A stretch of DNA of 64,000 bases from Mangrovibacter yixingensis (GTDB lineage Bacteria; Pseudomonadota; Gammaproteobacteria; Enterobacterales; Enterobacteriaceae), in NCBI RefSeq assembly GCF_020523985.1, contig NZ_JAIVKM010000001.1:1364001-1428000 (forward strand), read 5' to 3'. This document shows positions 34,893-43,852 of this stretch, in pieces. Under the pieces are notes generated by a model that worked only from the letters and a program-made list of their open reading frames with translations, was not told the origin of the DNA and ran no database searches. Numbering within the stretch: the stretch's first letter is position 1; every line of letters begins with the position of its first letter. The position numbers and the translations under genes are program-made.

Positions 34893-34908
34893 AGCAATTG
34901 CTGTGCCA
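34893..34908 (-). promoter_or_regulatory. Sigma-54 promoter of the nas operon
   Basis: On the leftward strand TGGCACAGCAATTGCT matches the sigma-54 consensus TGGCAC-N5-TTGC, with GG and GC separated by exactly 10 bp. Transcription would start about 12 bp downstream of the GC, giving a leader of roughly 120 nt, close to the length known in Klebsiella. Confidence 0.9.
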
Positions 34909-34992
34909 TATCTGATTGCCCTGAAAATACTGGCTTGCGCTCAGGCTTTCCCCTTCATTGGGGACAGCTACGCACAGCAACAGAGCAAAATA

Positions 34993-35009
34993 CGCACAAT
35001 TCTTGTGCA
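34993..35009. promoter_or_regulatory. NtrC-like enhancer site / nasR terminator hairpin
   Basis: CGCAC-N7-GTGCA is one base from the NtrC pattern TGCAC-N7-GTGCA and lies about 85 bp upstream of the sigma-54 promoter. The same bases form a GCACAA/TTGTGC stem followed by TATTTT on the nasR transcript, just after the nasR stop, so it may also end nasR transcription. Confidence 0.6.
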
Positions 35010-35017
35010 GCTACTCA

Positions 35018-36271
35018 TTAAGGGGTAGAGGTAAACACGGTACTGACATCCAGCATTGCCTGAGCGATTTCAACCACTTTCTTATTCTGGTTCATCGCTG
35101 TTTTACGCAACAGATGCCAGGCCTGCTCTTCCGTTAGCCCCTGGTACTGCATTAACAGCGCCTTCGCCTGCTCAATGGTTTTACGTTCCATTAACGTTGC
35201 ACGAAGGCCTGCCAGTTCATTATCAAGCGTTTTGAGACGATGAGCCTGGTGCTGGATCAAGTTAAGTAAAGAACGGTTAAGTTGTGGTGGCAGACCAGTA
35301 TCGTCATTCGTTTCTTTGCTGTGACTGGCAGCGAAATAGGCAGCGACAGGTTTTTCTGGCGGTACAATAATACCCGCCAGCGTTTGCGGGTCATCCATGT
35401 TTGATGACTGAACGCGCAGTAAGCTTTGCTGACACAGGTGCATCACTTTGTTAATCAGCTTGTCTTCAATAATTTTCATCAGGTCCAGGCGCTGGGACGC
35501 CAGGGCAAACCAGCTCAGGGCAGTTTCTTCTTCGCCAGGTGCGCCAGTGCATGCCTGGCGACGCAGGCGTTCAAACTCACTGCTTTTCCCTTCCTGTTTA
35601 TTCCAGGCTGCGAGAATATCTGCATCGGCAAAGCCTGCAAAAGTGGTGAAACAGCTTTCCTGGGCGGTAATGAGTTCGACCATCAGCTGGCGACTATTCT
35701 CAGAAAAAGCATGAGCCGCAAACCCTGCCGAAGCCAGAGCCCTTTCCTGCCCGGCATATTCTTTACCCTGAATAAAGGTGAATAGTGCCACCAATGCCGT
35801 GGCGACTTGCCCATCGGCATCAATGTCTGCGACTTCATACACCAGATTAAGCACTTGCTGAATAATGTTGCTGAAACTTTCCATCGCTTGCTGATGGCTG
35901 ATGGTTCGCTGATGTATCTGGACGCGCAATTCAGGCAGGTGTTCCAGCGCCATCAACATGGTTCCAATGCGGTGGTAAACCCGAAATGCCCCAGGCTGAA
36001 GAGCACTTGCTGGCGGCAGTGTGGGTAAATCAGTAAATAAATTCTCCATAGACTGGCTAACGGCTGCTGCACGGTGTGCCAATTCTTCGCCGAAAAGCAA
36101 GCCTTCTGAACAAAGCCAGATATTCGAGCTGCCACGTTCACGTTGCAGAACATGGACGAAATGGCTTAGTTGCCCAATGAGTTTCCCTGCCTGGAGCACA
36201 TTATCCAGGCGAGATATTTCACACTCTCGTGCAGCAAGAAAATAGTGGACAGCATGAAGTGACTGGCTCAT
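35018..36271 (-). CDS. nasR: Nitrate/nitrite-responsive transcription antiterminator
   Basis: The 417-residue cytoplasmic regulator has an all-helical NIT sensor domain (residues about 30-290; LIGQLSHFVHVLQRERGSSN is its opening helix) that binds nitrate or nitrite, and a C-terminal ANTAR RNA-binding domain (about 335-405; ATLMERKTIEQAKALLMQYQ then EEQAWHLLRKTAM). In Klebsiella NasR stops termination in the nasF leader; the matching leader lies 150 bp downstream here. Slightly longer than the about 393-residue Klebsiella protein. Transcribed in the same direction as nasF but from its own region. Confidence 0.94.
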   Translation of the reverse strand: MSQSLHAVHYFLAARECEISRLDNVLQAGKLIGQLSHFVHVLQRERGSSNIWLCSEGLLFGEELAHRAAAVSQSMENLFTDLPTLPPASALQPGAFRVYHRIGTMLMALEHLPELRVQIHQRTISHQQAMESFSNIIQQVLNLVYEVADIDADGQVATALVALFTFIQGKEYAGQERALASAGFAAHAFSENSRQLMVELITAQESCFTTFAGFADADILAAWNKQEGKSSEFERLRRQACTGAPGEEETALSWFALASQRLDLMKIIEDKLINKVMHLCQQSLLRVQSSNMDDPQTLAGIIVPPEKPVAAYFAASHSKETNDDTGLPPQLNRSLLNLIQHQAHRLKTLDNELAGLRATLMERKTIEQAKALLMQYQGLTEEQAWHLLRKTAMNQNKKVVEIAQAMLDVSTVFTSTP

Positions 36272-36410
36272 GGGAAGAGATCCTGGAAGAAAAGTAATTC
36301 ATAATGAGCAATACCTATGCCAGAAACTAACGAAAAATAACATCGTTTTTTCCGTGGATAATAAAGAAATTTGTGCTAAGTCGAGTGTGTCTTTTGGGAA
36401 ATAACAACAG

Positions 36411-36438
36411 AAAAGGCCAGGCATAATGCCCGGCCTTA
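36411..36438 (-). terminator. Intrinsic terminator of the aldehyde dehydrogenase gene
   Basis: On the leftward strand AAGGCCGGGCAT and ATGCCTGGCCTT form a long stem (one mismatch) continuing into TTTTCTGTT. It lies 27 bp after the gene. Confidence 0.85.
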
Positions 36439-36464
36439 AAGTTTGCTATCAGATAGTTGAGGAA

Positions 36465-37985
36465 TTAATAGAGACCAAGTGGTTTGTTATCGTAACTGAC
36501 CAGTAAGTTTTTCACTTGCTGGTATGCCAGCAACGCCATTTTGTGAGTTTCACGGCCAATCCCGGATTGTTTGTAGCCACCAAATGCCGAGTGTGCCGGG
36601 TAAAGATGGTAGCAGTTAGTCCATACGCGCCCTGCTTTGATAGCCCGGCCCATACGCCAGGCACGGTTTATGTCTAGCGTCCAGACACCGGCCCCCAAAC
36701 CGTATTCAGTGGCGTTAGCCAGTTCAATGGCTTCTGCTTCATCTTTGAAGGTTGTTACACCAATCACCGGTCCGAAAATCTCCTCCTGGAAACAGCGCAT
36801 CTCATTGTGGCCTTTAATCAGCGTTGGGTTGATATAAAAACCATTGGTGAACACATCGCCATGGCTAAGGTGATTCCCACCTACCAGAATTTCGCCACCT
36901 TCATCACGGGCGATATCAATATAGGACATAATTTTATCGAACTGTTCTTGTGAGGCTTGCGCACCAATCATGGTATCGGTGTCGAATGGGTCGCCTTTAC
37001 GGATAGTTTCAATACGTTTGAGTACCCTATCAACAAACTCCGGGTAGATAGATTCCTGAATCAGTGCGCGGGACGGGCAAGTACAAACCTCACCCTGGTT
37101 GAAGAAGCCAAGAACCATCCCTTCAACGGCTTTATCAATGAAGCTTTCATCGCCGCGCATGACATCTTCGAAATAAATATTGGGTGATTTTCCGCCCAGC
37201 TCAACGGTACTGTGAATGATGTTTTCCGCAGCACAGGAAAGAATGTGACGGCCAATGGAAGTGGACCCGGTGAAGGCAATTTTTTCAATACGTTTGCTGC
37301 GTGCCAGCGGCTCCCCGGCTTCGGTACCGTAACCATGCACCACGTTTACCACGCCTGGTGGCAGCAATGGCCCAATCAGTTCCATCAGCACACTGATGCC
37401 CAGGGGTGTTTGCTCTGCAGGTTTTAGCACTACAGTATTTCCGGCAGCCAGTGCCGGTGCCAGTTTCCAGGCAGCCATCAGGATGGGGAAGTTCCACGGG
37501 ATAATCTGCCCCACCACACCCAGGGGTTCATAGATGTGATAAGCCACAGTACCACTGTCAATCTCTGCTGCACTGCCTTCCTGGGCACGAATGCAGCCGG
37601 CAAAATAGCGGAAATGATCCACCGCAAGAGGAATATCGGCATTCAGTGTTTCGCGAACTGGCTTGCCGTTATCCCAGCTTTCTGTCAGTGCAAGCACTTC
37701 CAGGTTTTCCTGAATACAGTCGGCAATAGCCAATAACACATTAGAACGTTCCTGAACGCTGGTTTTTCCCCAACTGTCTGCGGCAGCATGGGCGGCATCG
37801 AGAGCTTTTTCAATATCCCGATAATCCGAACGTGGGAACTCACCTGCCACCTGCCCTGTTACTGGCGTGGTATTGGTAAACCAGGTGCCTGATACCGGTT
37901 CGACAAAAGCACCGCCGATGTAGTTGCCATAATGTGTTTTCAGCGAAACACGTGAACCCGGCAAACCTGGATGGATATATTTCAT
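36465..37985 (-). CDS. NAD(P)-dependent aldehyde dehydrogenase (AldB/ExaC type)
   Basis: The 506-residue enzyme oxidises an aldehyde, most likely acetaldehyde, to the acid. Motifs: [20 protein letters not shown], the FTGSTSIG cofactor loop, Glu in [10 protein letters not shown] (general base) and the nucleophile Cys in [14 protein letters not shown]. The start MKYIHPG and end DNKPLGLY are characteristic of the AldB/acetaldehyde dehydrogenase II group. It has a sigma-54-type promoter and is divergent from an AcoR-like sigma-54 activator, the arrangement used for acetoin or alcohol catabolism. No alcohol dehydrogenase gene is adjacent, so this would be a stand-alone aldehyde sink. Confidence 0.9.
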   Translation of the reverse strand: MKYIHPGLPGSRVSLKTHYGNYIGGAFVEPVSGTWFTNTTPVTGQVAGEFPRSDYRDIEKALDAAHAAADSWGKTSVQERSNVLLAIADCIQENLEVLALTESWDNGKPVRETLNADIPLAVDHFRYFAGCIRAQEGSAAEIDSGTVAYHIYEPLGVVGQIIPWNFPILMAAWKLAPALAAGNTVVLKPAEQTPLGISVLMELIGPLLPPGVVNVVHGYGTEAGEPLARSKRIEKIAFTGSTSIGRHILSCAAENIIHSTVELGGKSPNIYFEDVMRGDESFIDKAVEGMVLGFFNQGEVCTCPSRALIQESIYPEFVDRVLKRIETIRKGDPFDTDTMIGAQASQEQFDKIMSYIDIARDEGGEILVGGNHLSHGDVFTNGFYINPTLIKGHNEMRCFQEEIFGPVIGVTTFKDEAEAIELANATEYGLGAGVWTLDINRAWRMGRAIKAGRVWTNCYHLYPAHSAFGGYKQSGIGRETHKMALLAYQQVKNLLVSYDNKPLGLY

Positions 37986-38053
37986 ATTATTTCCCTCAGT
38001 CGGTTTTGCGATGAATCCAGAGCTGTTGGCCCTGTTGTGTTGTGCTTCAACAT

Positions 38054-38070
38054 AAGCATGTCTTATGCCA
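38054..38070 (-). promoter_or_regulatory. Sigma-54 promoter of the aldehyde dehydrogenase gene
   Basis: On the leftward strand TGGCATAAGACATGCTT has GG and GC separated by 10 bp and matches TGGCAy-N5-TTGCTT except for one base. It lies about 70 bp before the gene, whose activator is encoded divergently. Confidence 0.8.
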
Positions 38071-38189
38071 TGTATGTTATTAAATAGTTAAATTTTAGTA
38101 TTTCATTGTTTTAAAGAGAAAAGATTTGAATGGCTGGGTTTGCTTTCTGTCACATCCTTCTGCCCGGAATGAAGGCTGTCTTATTTTTG

Positions 38190-38206
38190 TGTTGCGTGTC
38201 GCAACA
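38190..38206. promoter_or_regulatory. Putative upstream activator site (palindrome)
   Basis: TGTTGCG and CGCAACA form a perfect inverted repeat around TGT, about 120 bp upstream of the sigma-54 promoter, the usual enhancer distance. Related GTGT/ACAC bases flank it. It also lies about 55 bp before the regulator start, so autoregulation is possible. Confidence 0.7.
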
Positions 38207-38258
38207 GGCGGGACACTTAGATGCTACAAATAATTAACATTTATTTTGAGGCTCGCCT

Positions 38259-40061
38259 ATGCGCTACCTGCCACGTGATACAATTTTGTTATCTTCTGCC
38301 AGTGTATTAAGTGACTCATGGTTGCGTAGCCAACATTACGGATTGTCTCGGGAAGACGATCACCACCCGGTGGCAGACCATGGGCAGCTTGGCGAAAGCC
38401 GCCATCAATATGACTGGGTTGCTCGCTACGCTTCACCACTTCTGGCTCAGCTCACTCCCCAATTTCGTACACGTGCCGGGGTTCTGGTGTTATCAGACCC
38501 AGGAGGCATGGTGCTGGAGAGCACGGGGAATAGCGGTTTTCTCAAAAAAGCGGAACAGCTCTCTTTGGCACCCGGAAATCTGTGGAGTGAAGATGCACGC
38601 GGTACCAATGCAATAGGTACTGCGTTGGCACTGGGGCGCTATTGTGAAGTCAGTGGTAAAGAGCACTTCCTGAGCCGCCATGCTGCATTGTTTTGCGCGG
38701 CTATTCCGGTCTACTCCCCACAGGGGAAACTGGCTGGAGTGATTGATATCTCCTCACCTGCGTCTACGCCATGGCAGGATGCGACGGAGTTGTTAAGCCG
38801 GGCTGCATGGGAAATAGAGCAGCATTGGGTGCAAAAGCAAGTCTCTCCCGGCCAGATGATGGTCCAGCTCCGCCTTCCTGGCCCGCCAGAACAGGTTACG
38901 TATACGCATTCCCTCGTATTTGAAGACGGTATTTTACAAGGGGCTAATTCACTTGCCTGCCGGGATTTTGGTTTGCAACCACAAGATTTTGGCAAGCGCC
39001 ACCAGGACACGCTTTTTACGGCAGGTATTGAAGATTGCGCAATGACCCAGGTTGGTGATACCGCATACCAGGTGTCTATTCAAACACCGAAAAAACGCAC
39101 GGGTATCACTGTGCCGGGTAAAAGCCCCTGCAACCTCACGCCTGAAATACCCACTCCACTAGCGCCTTCTGGGGTGAATATTGAAAAAGCATTGCGTGTC
39201 GTTAATGCTGGTATTGCTCTGTGTATTAATGGAGAAACGGGGTGTGGAAAAGAATACCTTGGGCAGCGTTTATACCGCCAGAGCAAATGGCATGCGGGTA
39301 ATTTTGTGGCCATTAATTGCGCAGCACTGCCAGAACACCTGATTGAATCGGAATTATTTGGTTATATGCCCGGCGCATTTACTGGTGCCAGTTCACGGGG
39401 CTATATGGGCAAATTTCGCGAAGCAAACGGCGGTATGCTGTTTCTGGATGAAATCGGCGACATGCCCGTTGCCCTGCAAACCCGCTTATTGCGCGTTTTA
39501 CAGGAAAAAAAAGTCGTCCCTCTCGGTGGAAACCGTGCATTCCCGGTCGAATTTTCCCTGGTGTGTGCAACACACCGCAATTTAGTCGCACAGGTAGAAC
39601 AAGGGTTGTTCCGCGAAGATTTGCTCTACCGTATTCAAGAATTTACTGTCGAGATCCCGCCATTACGCCAGTGGCATGACCGCCACCAGTTTATTGAACA
39701 ACTATGGGCTGAGTTAGGTGGTCCGGCCCGTGGAATCCGGTTGTGCCAGTCAGTGGTGCGCTATCTTGCGGATTGCCCGTGGCCTGGCAATGTGCGCCAG
39801 TTACTCAGCCAGTTAAAAGTATTGTTGGCTTTAAGTGATGATGGGCACACCGTTACCCTGGGCGACCTCCCGGTAAGGCATTCCCCTTCGAGAACCAGTG
39901 AACCTTCTGGAGCAGAAGCTGTTTCACCGCAACACCCAGCCCCAGGTGTCAGAGAGTTGGAAGCAATACATCTTAGCCAGGGAAATATGAGTGAAGCCGC
40001 AAAGCGGTTGGGGATTTCTCGCAGCACTTTATACCGCCGGTTAGAAAGGCAGCGCACGTGA
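38259..40061 (+). CDS. AcoR-like sigma-54-dependent activator
   Basis: The 600-residue regulator has an N-terminal GAF-type sensor region (about 50-190, with LWSEDARGTNAIGTALAL), a AAA+ domain (about 305-535; Walker A GETGCGK 325-331, GAFTGA loop 372-377 that contacts sigma-54, Walker B FLDEIGD 395-401) and a C-terminal Fis-type helix-turn-helix (575-597, MSEAAKRLGISRSTLYRRLE). This order matches AcoR/AcxR, activators of acetoin or related short-chain catabolism. GAGG precedes the ATG by about 7 nt. It is divergent from the aldehyde dehydrogenase gene with its sigma-54 promoter; the inducer is probably acetaldehyde, acetoin or a related compound. Confidence 0.92.
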   Translation: MRYLPRDTILLSSASVLSDSWLRSQHYGLSREDDHHPVADHGQLGESRHQYDWVARYASPLLAQLTPQFRTRAGVLVLSDPGGMVLESTGNSGFLKKAEQLSLAPGNLWSEDARGTNAIGTALALGRYCEVSGKEHFLSRHAALFCAAIPVYSPQGKLAGVIDISSPASTPWQDATELLSRAAWEIEQHWVQKQVSPGQMMVQLRLPGPPEQVTYTHSLVFEDGILQGANSLACRDFGLQPQDFGKRHQDTLFTAGIEDCAMTQVGDTAYQVSIQTPKKRTGITVPGKSPCNLTPEIPTPLAPSGVNIEKALRVVNAGIALCINGETGCGKEYLGQRLYRQSKWHAGNFVAINCAALPEHLIESELFGYMPGAFTGASSRGYMGKFREANGGMLFLDEIGDMPVALQTRLLRVLQEKKVVPLGGNRAFPVEFSLVCATHRNLVAQVEQGLFREDLLYRIQEFTVEIPPLRQWHDRHQFIEQLWAELGGPARGIRLCQSVVRYLADCPWPGNVRQLLSQLKVLLALSDDGHTVTLGDLPVRHSPSRTSEPSGAEAVSPQHPAPGVRELEAIHLSQGNMSEAAKRLGISRSTLYRRLERQRT

Positions 40062-40513
40062 TTTTTTAGGTGGAAACAATTACTCCTGAATAGGTATAAA
40101 CAAGCTTGTAATTAATTTGATTTACTTTAAAAACATTATTTATTCGTTATTTATCTGTCATGTTTATTTATTTTTGCAGGTTTGCACTTTAGATAAAAAT
40201 GCAGGCAAGATCACGCGCGGATGCTTGTTTTAACGGCATTTTTAGGCCATTCTTGACTTGGGCTTAACAAGATTATCTATTAAAAATATTTCTGAATAAT
40301 TAACTTTTTTTAGTCAGGATAAAATAAAAAGGCACTAATAAATAATTACCGCTAATACAGCTTTATGGTTTGCGGGTATTAATGAAATAAATACGGCAAT
40401 GGTCTTACCGTATTTATCGTTTCGCGGCCATGGAAGGTAGCGGCTAAACAGACCGGGGGCACTACCTATTTTCACAGATGTGTAGTGCCCTCAATAAATG
40501 GAGGCATTCGTGA
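40062..40513. other. AT-rich intergenic region with two hairpins
   Basis: The left 320 bp show no gene, promoter or RNA that I can support. Near the right end, AAATACGG/CCGTATTT (40389-40415) forms a hairpin with T-rich flank on the right, a candidate terminator for the activator gene. GGGCACTAC/GTAGTGCCC (40457-40490, 9-bp arms) lies 24 bp after the leftward siderophore receptor gene and probably marks its transcript end, though no T-run follows. Confidence 0.5.
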
Positions 40514-42664
40514 TTAGAACGTCACGCTTGCTTCCAGTACCACGTTACGTGTTGCACCTTCCCGAACCCGCAGGTTTCCCCCGCTGGATGTGTAGTAATG
40601 CTTATTGAACATATTGTTCAGGTTCAGGCGTAGCTGAGTCTGTTTACCCAACAGTTGGTTATTCCATGCGACAAAGCTGTCTGCAACCACGTAATCCGGC
40701 AGTGTGAAGCTGTTTTCCGGGTCTCCGGCACGGGCCCCCACATAGCGTGCGCCCCCACCAACGCGGAATTCACCGGGTACTGAAGGAATACGGATTCCGC
40801 CGTGGCTCAGGTATAAAGCGCCAGAATGGCGTGGCGCGTTCGCCAGGCGGTTGCCATCGTTGTCACTATCCACACCATCATCGACAATTTTTGCCTGGTC
40901 ATAACTGTAGTTGGCGCTGATATCAATTCCTGGCACGACTTCGCCATTCAGTTCCATCTCGACACCACTTGAACGGGCTTTGTCGATTTCATGTGTATCG
41001 CCGTTGATACTTAGCGACATATCTCGCTCATCAATACGGTATAACGCCAGGGTAGCAAAGAGTTTTGGTGTGACTTGCCATTTACTGCCTACTTCCCAGG
41101 TGGTGCCTTGCTCAGGTTTACCCACCTTGCCATTGTCATCGGCATCTGTAGATGGCGTGAAGGATTTGCTGTAGCTACTGTACAAAGAGACAGACGGTGT
41201 CAGTTTGTAGATAAGCCCCATTTGTGGCAGAAACTTATTGCCCTCGTCATCCATGGTCAGTACAGCCGGAACGCCTTGGGATGCACGCTGTTCATAATGC
41301 TGATAGCGCCCGCCTACAACCCCTGTCCAGTTTGAAGTCAGTTCAATACTGTCTTTGAGATAAACGGAACGGTTATGGATGCGGTTAAGGTTATTCGCTG
41401 CACTGGTTTTTTCGGTGGTGTCATCCGTTACCGGCCAGGCTATACCGTATTCAGGATCATTATAGTTAAAAGTGGTATTGGATTTGCCCTGATACTGGTG
41501 TGCGCGGTAAGTCTGCACCATTTCATAATCGGTACCAAACAGCACATTGTGCGTCATCCCGAACAGTGTCGGCGTGCCCATCATATCCCACGAAACATAT
41601 TTGGTTTTGTGGTTATAACCGCGGTTGGCATCTGCCCGGCGGGTAACTGCCCCTGTTGTGGTGTTGACCGCGGTGACACGCACTTCGTTATTATCATAAC
41701 GACGTTGGCTCAGCCCCAGCGTGACACGGGTGCTCCAGGTGTCATTGAATTGGTAGTTGTACTGAGTATTGAACGTTTTGTTACGTCCCCATGCGTGGTT
41801 TGCATAGTCGTCCAGCCGGGTTTTATAACCTACGTTGATCGGTTTACCATTAATAAAGGCAGTCCCACGGTCGTAAGGAATGTCGTACTGGTAATCTTCA
41901 TAACTAATAAGCACACTGGCTTTTTCCCCGTACCACTGTAGTGACGGAGCAATCAGTGTATGTTTATCGGAGCCAAAATTACGCCAGTAATCCTGATTTT
42001 GTTTTTCAGCAATTAACCGGAAAGCAAATCCGTTACCTAATGGGCCCGTGACATCCACAGAGCCCGCTCCGCCCCCTTCGCTGCTAGTGCGGCCACTGAC
42101 TTTAGTCTGCCATTCGTATTGCGGTTTTTTACTGACAACGTTGATGACCCCACCAGGGTTCTGGATCCCGTAAAGCAGCGATGCCGATCCTTTCAACACT
42201 TCAACATGGTCGGTTGTTGCATCCAGGTTCAGCCCCTGGCTGCTCCGCACGCCATCACGAAAAATTGAACCATCAGAGTTGGAGCCAAAACCGCGGCGCA
42301 TAATGCCATCTTCAGTGCCTGCCAGGGTATTGGCTTCAGCCACCCCACTGACAAAGCGCATAGCATCACTTAATGATGTCACTTGGTAATCGTTAAGCTG
42401 CTGCTGCGTTACTACACTAACAGACTGGGATTCATCTAACCGGTTGGTCGGCATTTTGCTTGCCGTACTAACCTGTGGGGCTGTGTAGCTGTTATCTGTA
42501 TCTGCATTGGCGGACGCATTCGCCGTAACGGTAATTTGGTCTTCTGCCTGTGATGTTGTGCTGTCTGCACTAAAGGCGGGAAAAGCGGAAGAACATGCCA
42601 GAGCCAGCGCAGTTTTGAAGAAAATTTTTCCAACAGGAAAATGAGATAAAGAAGGATTTGCCAC
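40514..42664 (-). CDS. TonB-dependent siderophore receptor
   Basis: The roughly 716-residue outer-membrane receptor imports a ferric siderophore. It has a Sec signal (FFKTALALACSSAFPAFS), a TonB box-like DQITVTA soon after, a plug domain with SVSVVTQQQLNDYQVTSLSD and LYGIQNPGGVINVVSKKPQ, and a barrel ending in the aromatic strand VVLEASVTF. The FoxA/FhuA/FcuA-type wording suggests a hydroxamate or mixed ligand, but the ligand is uncertain. The start is taken as GTG 42664, giving MANPSLSHF before the signal; the frame is open 19 codons further through an improbable Ile-rich stretch that overlaps the Fur box. Iron control is expected. Confidence 0.85.
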   Translation of the reverse strand: MANPSLSHFPVGKIFFKTALALACSSAFPAFSADSTTSQAEDQITVTANASANADTDNSYTAPQVSTASKMPTNRLDESQSVSVVTQQQLNDYQVTSLSDAMRFVSGVAEANTLAGTEDGIMRRGFGSNSDGSIFRDGVRSSQGLNLDATTDHVEVLKGSASLLYGIQNPGGVINVVSKKPQYEWQTKVSGRTSSEGGGAGSVDVTGPLGNGFAFRLIAEKQNQDYWRNFGSDKHTLIAPSLQWYGEKASVLISYEDYQYDIPYDRGTAFINGKPINVGYKTRLDDYANHAWGRNKTFNTQYNYQFNDTWSTRVTLGLSQRRYDNNEVRVTAVNTTTGAVTRRADANRGYNHKTKYVSWDMMGTPTLFGMTHNVLFGTDYEMVQTYRAHQYQGKSNTTFNYNDPEYGIAWPVTDDTTEKTSAANNLNRIHNRSVYLKDSIELTSNWTGVVGGRYQHYEQRASQGVPAVLTMDDEGNKFLPQMGLIYKLTPSVSLYSSYSKSFTPSTDADDNGKVGKPEQGTTWEVGSKWQVTPKLFATLALYRIDERDMSLSINGDTHEIDKARSSGVEMELNGEVVPGIDISANYSYDQAKIVDDGVDSDNDGNRLANAPRHSGALYLSHGGIRIPSVPGEFRVGGGARYVGARAGDPENSFTLPDYVVADSFVAWNNQLLGKQTQLRLNLNNMFNKHYYTSSGGNLRVREGATRNVVLEASVTF

Positions 42665-42685
42665 GTGTAACCACTGTATTTTATT

Positions 42686-42715
42686 GTTAATGATTCTTAT
42701 TATGATAATCGAAAT
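42686..42715 (-). promoter_or_regulatory. Fur box upstream of the siderophore receptor
   Basis: The AT-rich segment TGATTCTTATTATGATAATC (within these positions) matches most of the Fur pattern GATAAT-GATAAT-CATTATC as overlapping imperfect hexamers. It lies just before the proposed start, fitting iron repression of the receptor gene. Confidence 0.65.
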
Positions 42716-42828
42716 CATCACATTCAGTCACTAAAATTATTGTCCTGAGAATTGTTGTTAATTCCTGAAGATCCGCTCTATCTTGAGGTTTTATAAGTAA
42801 AAAAACAGGAATGTGGGTGATAAGACTG

Positions 42829-43737
42829 TCAGCGGCTAAGGCTCTCTGGTAATGTGGCTACCAGGTAGTCGAGAAAAACACGAATAGCGGGGTTCATATG
42901 TTTACGGCTGGGGAACACAGCATGAATAATATGGTTATGAGTGGTCCATTCCGGCAAGAGTTGTGTGAGCTTGCCCTGGCGAATCGACTCACCTGCAATA
43001 GAATGCGGGATCAATCCCACACCGATGCCCTGAAGAGTGGCTTCAAGTTGTACCCGTGGGTTCAGGCAGAAAAGTACCGGCCGGTGCCGTACCACTTCAA
43101 GGTTGCCATCCTGGCAAGATAACTCCCAGCGTAACTCCCCTTCGTGGCGGTCAGTGACAGCACTGATTGTGTTCAGGTTGCAGATATCTTGTGGGTGTTG
43201 AGGGACGCCGTAGTGGTTAAGAAAGTCCGGGCTAGCTACCAGCACCAAATGGCTGGCGGCAATAACACGAGAGATTAACCCCGGTTCATTATCAATAAGT
43301 TGATGAGCCCGCAACGCCAAATCAATACGCTCTTCTATAACTTGTACCGGGCGGTCTGTTGCATCAAGAAATACCTTTACTTTTGGGTAGCGGTGCATGA
43401 ATCCCGGTAGTATCGGTGCCAGGTGGTACTGTGCTAATACCGTTGGGCTGCTTATCCGTATGTTACCGGACGGTTCAGCGATATGTTCAGAGAGGGATTC
43501 ATAAGCCGCTAACCCTTCTTTTACCATATCGGTTGCATGCTCATGCAGCATTTGCCCGGCTGCAGTTAAGGAAAAATGGCGGGAATTGCGTTGTATAAGG
43601 CGTACATTAAGCCGCTCTTCCAGTTGGGCAACCCGGCGGCTCAGTAATGATTTTGTCACGCCAGAGGCTTTCTCTGCCGCAGTGAAACCACGGTGCTCTG
43701 CAATCAAGTAAAAATAGTAAAGGTCGTTGAAATCCAT
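42829..43737 (-). CDS. LysR-family transcriptional regulator
   Basis: The 302-residue protein has a LysR helix-turn-helix (RGFTAAEKASGVTKSLLSRR, residues about 14-33, then LEERLNVRLIQRNSRHFSLT) and a periplasmic-binding-like effector domain from about residue 90. The second ATG (43737) is preferred because TAGGG lies 7 nt upstream; another ATG is 6 bp earlier. It is followed on the same strand by the TonB receptor and preceded by the MFS exporter gene, so it might control either one. The effector is unknown. Confidence 0.86.
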   Translation of the reverse strand: MDFNDLYYFYLIAEHRGFTAAEKASGVTKSLLSRRVAQLEERLNVRLIQRNSRHFSLTAAGQMLHEHATDMVKEGLAAYESLSEHIAEPSGNIRISSPTVLAQYHLAPILPGFMHRYPKVKVFLDATDRPVQVIEERIDLALRAHQLIDNEPGLISRVIAASHLVLVASPDFLNHYGVPQHPQDICNLNTISAVTDRHEGELRWELSCQDGNLEVVRHRPVLFCLNPRVQLEATLQGIGVGLIPHSIAGESIRQGKLTQLLPEWTTHNHIIHAVFPSRKHMNPAIRVFLDYLVATLPESLSR

Positions 43738-43852
43738 ATACATTCCCTACTGATGACAAAAGCCGGCGAACCACAGATAAGGCGTGAATCATCAAATAAA
43801 ACTGATTGAAAATCAATCCCTTGATTTGTAACTGGCTTTCAGCCCTGCCAGG

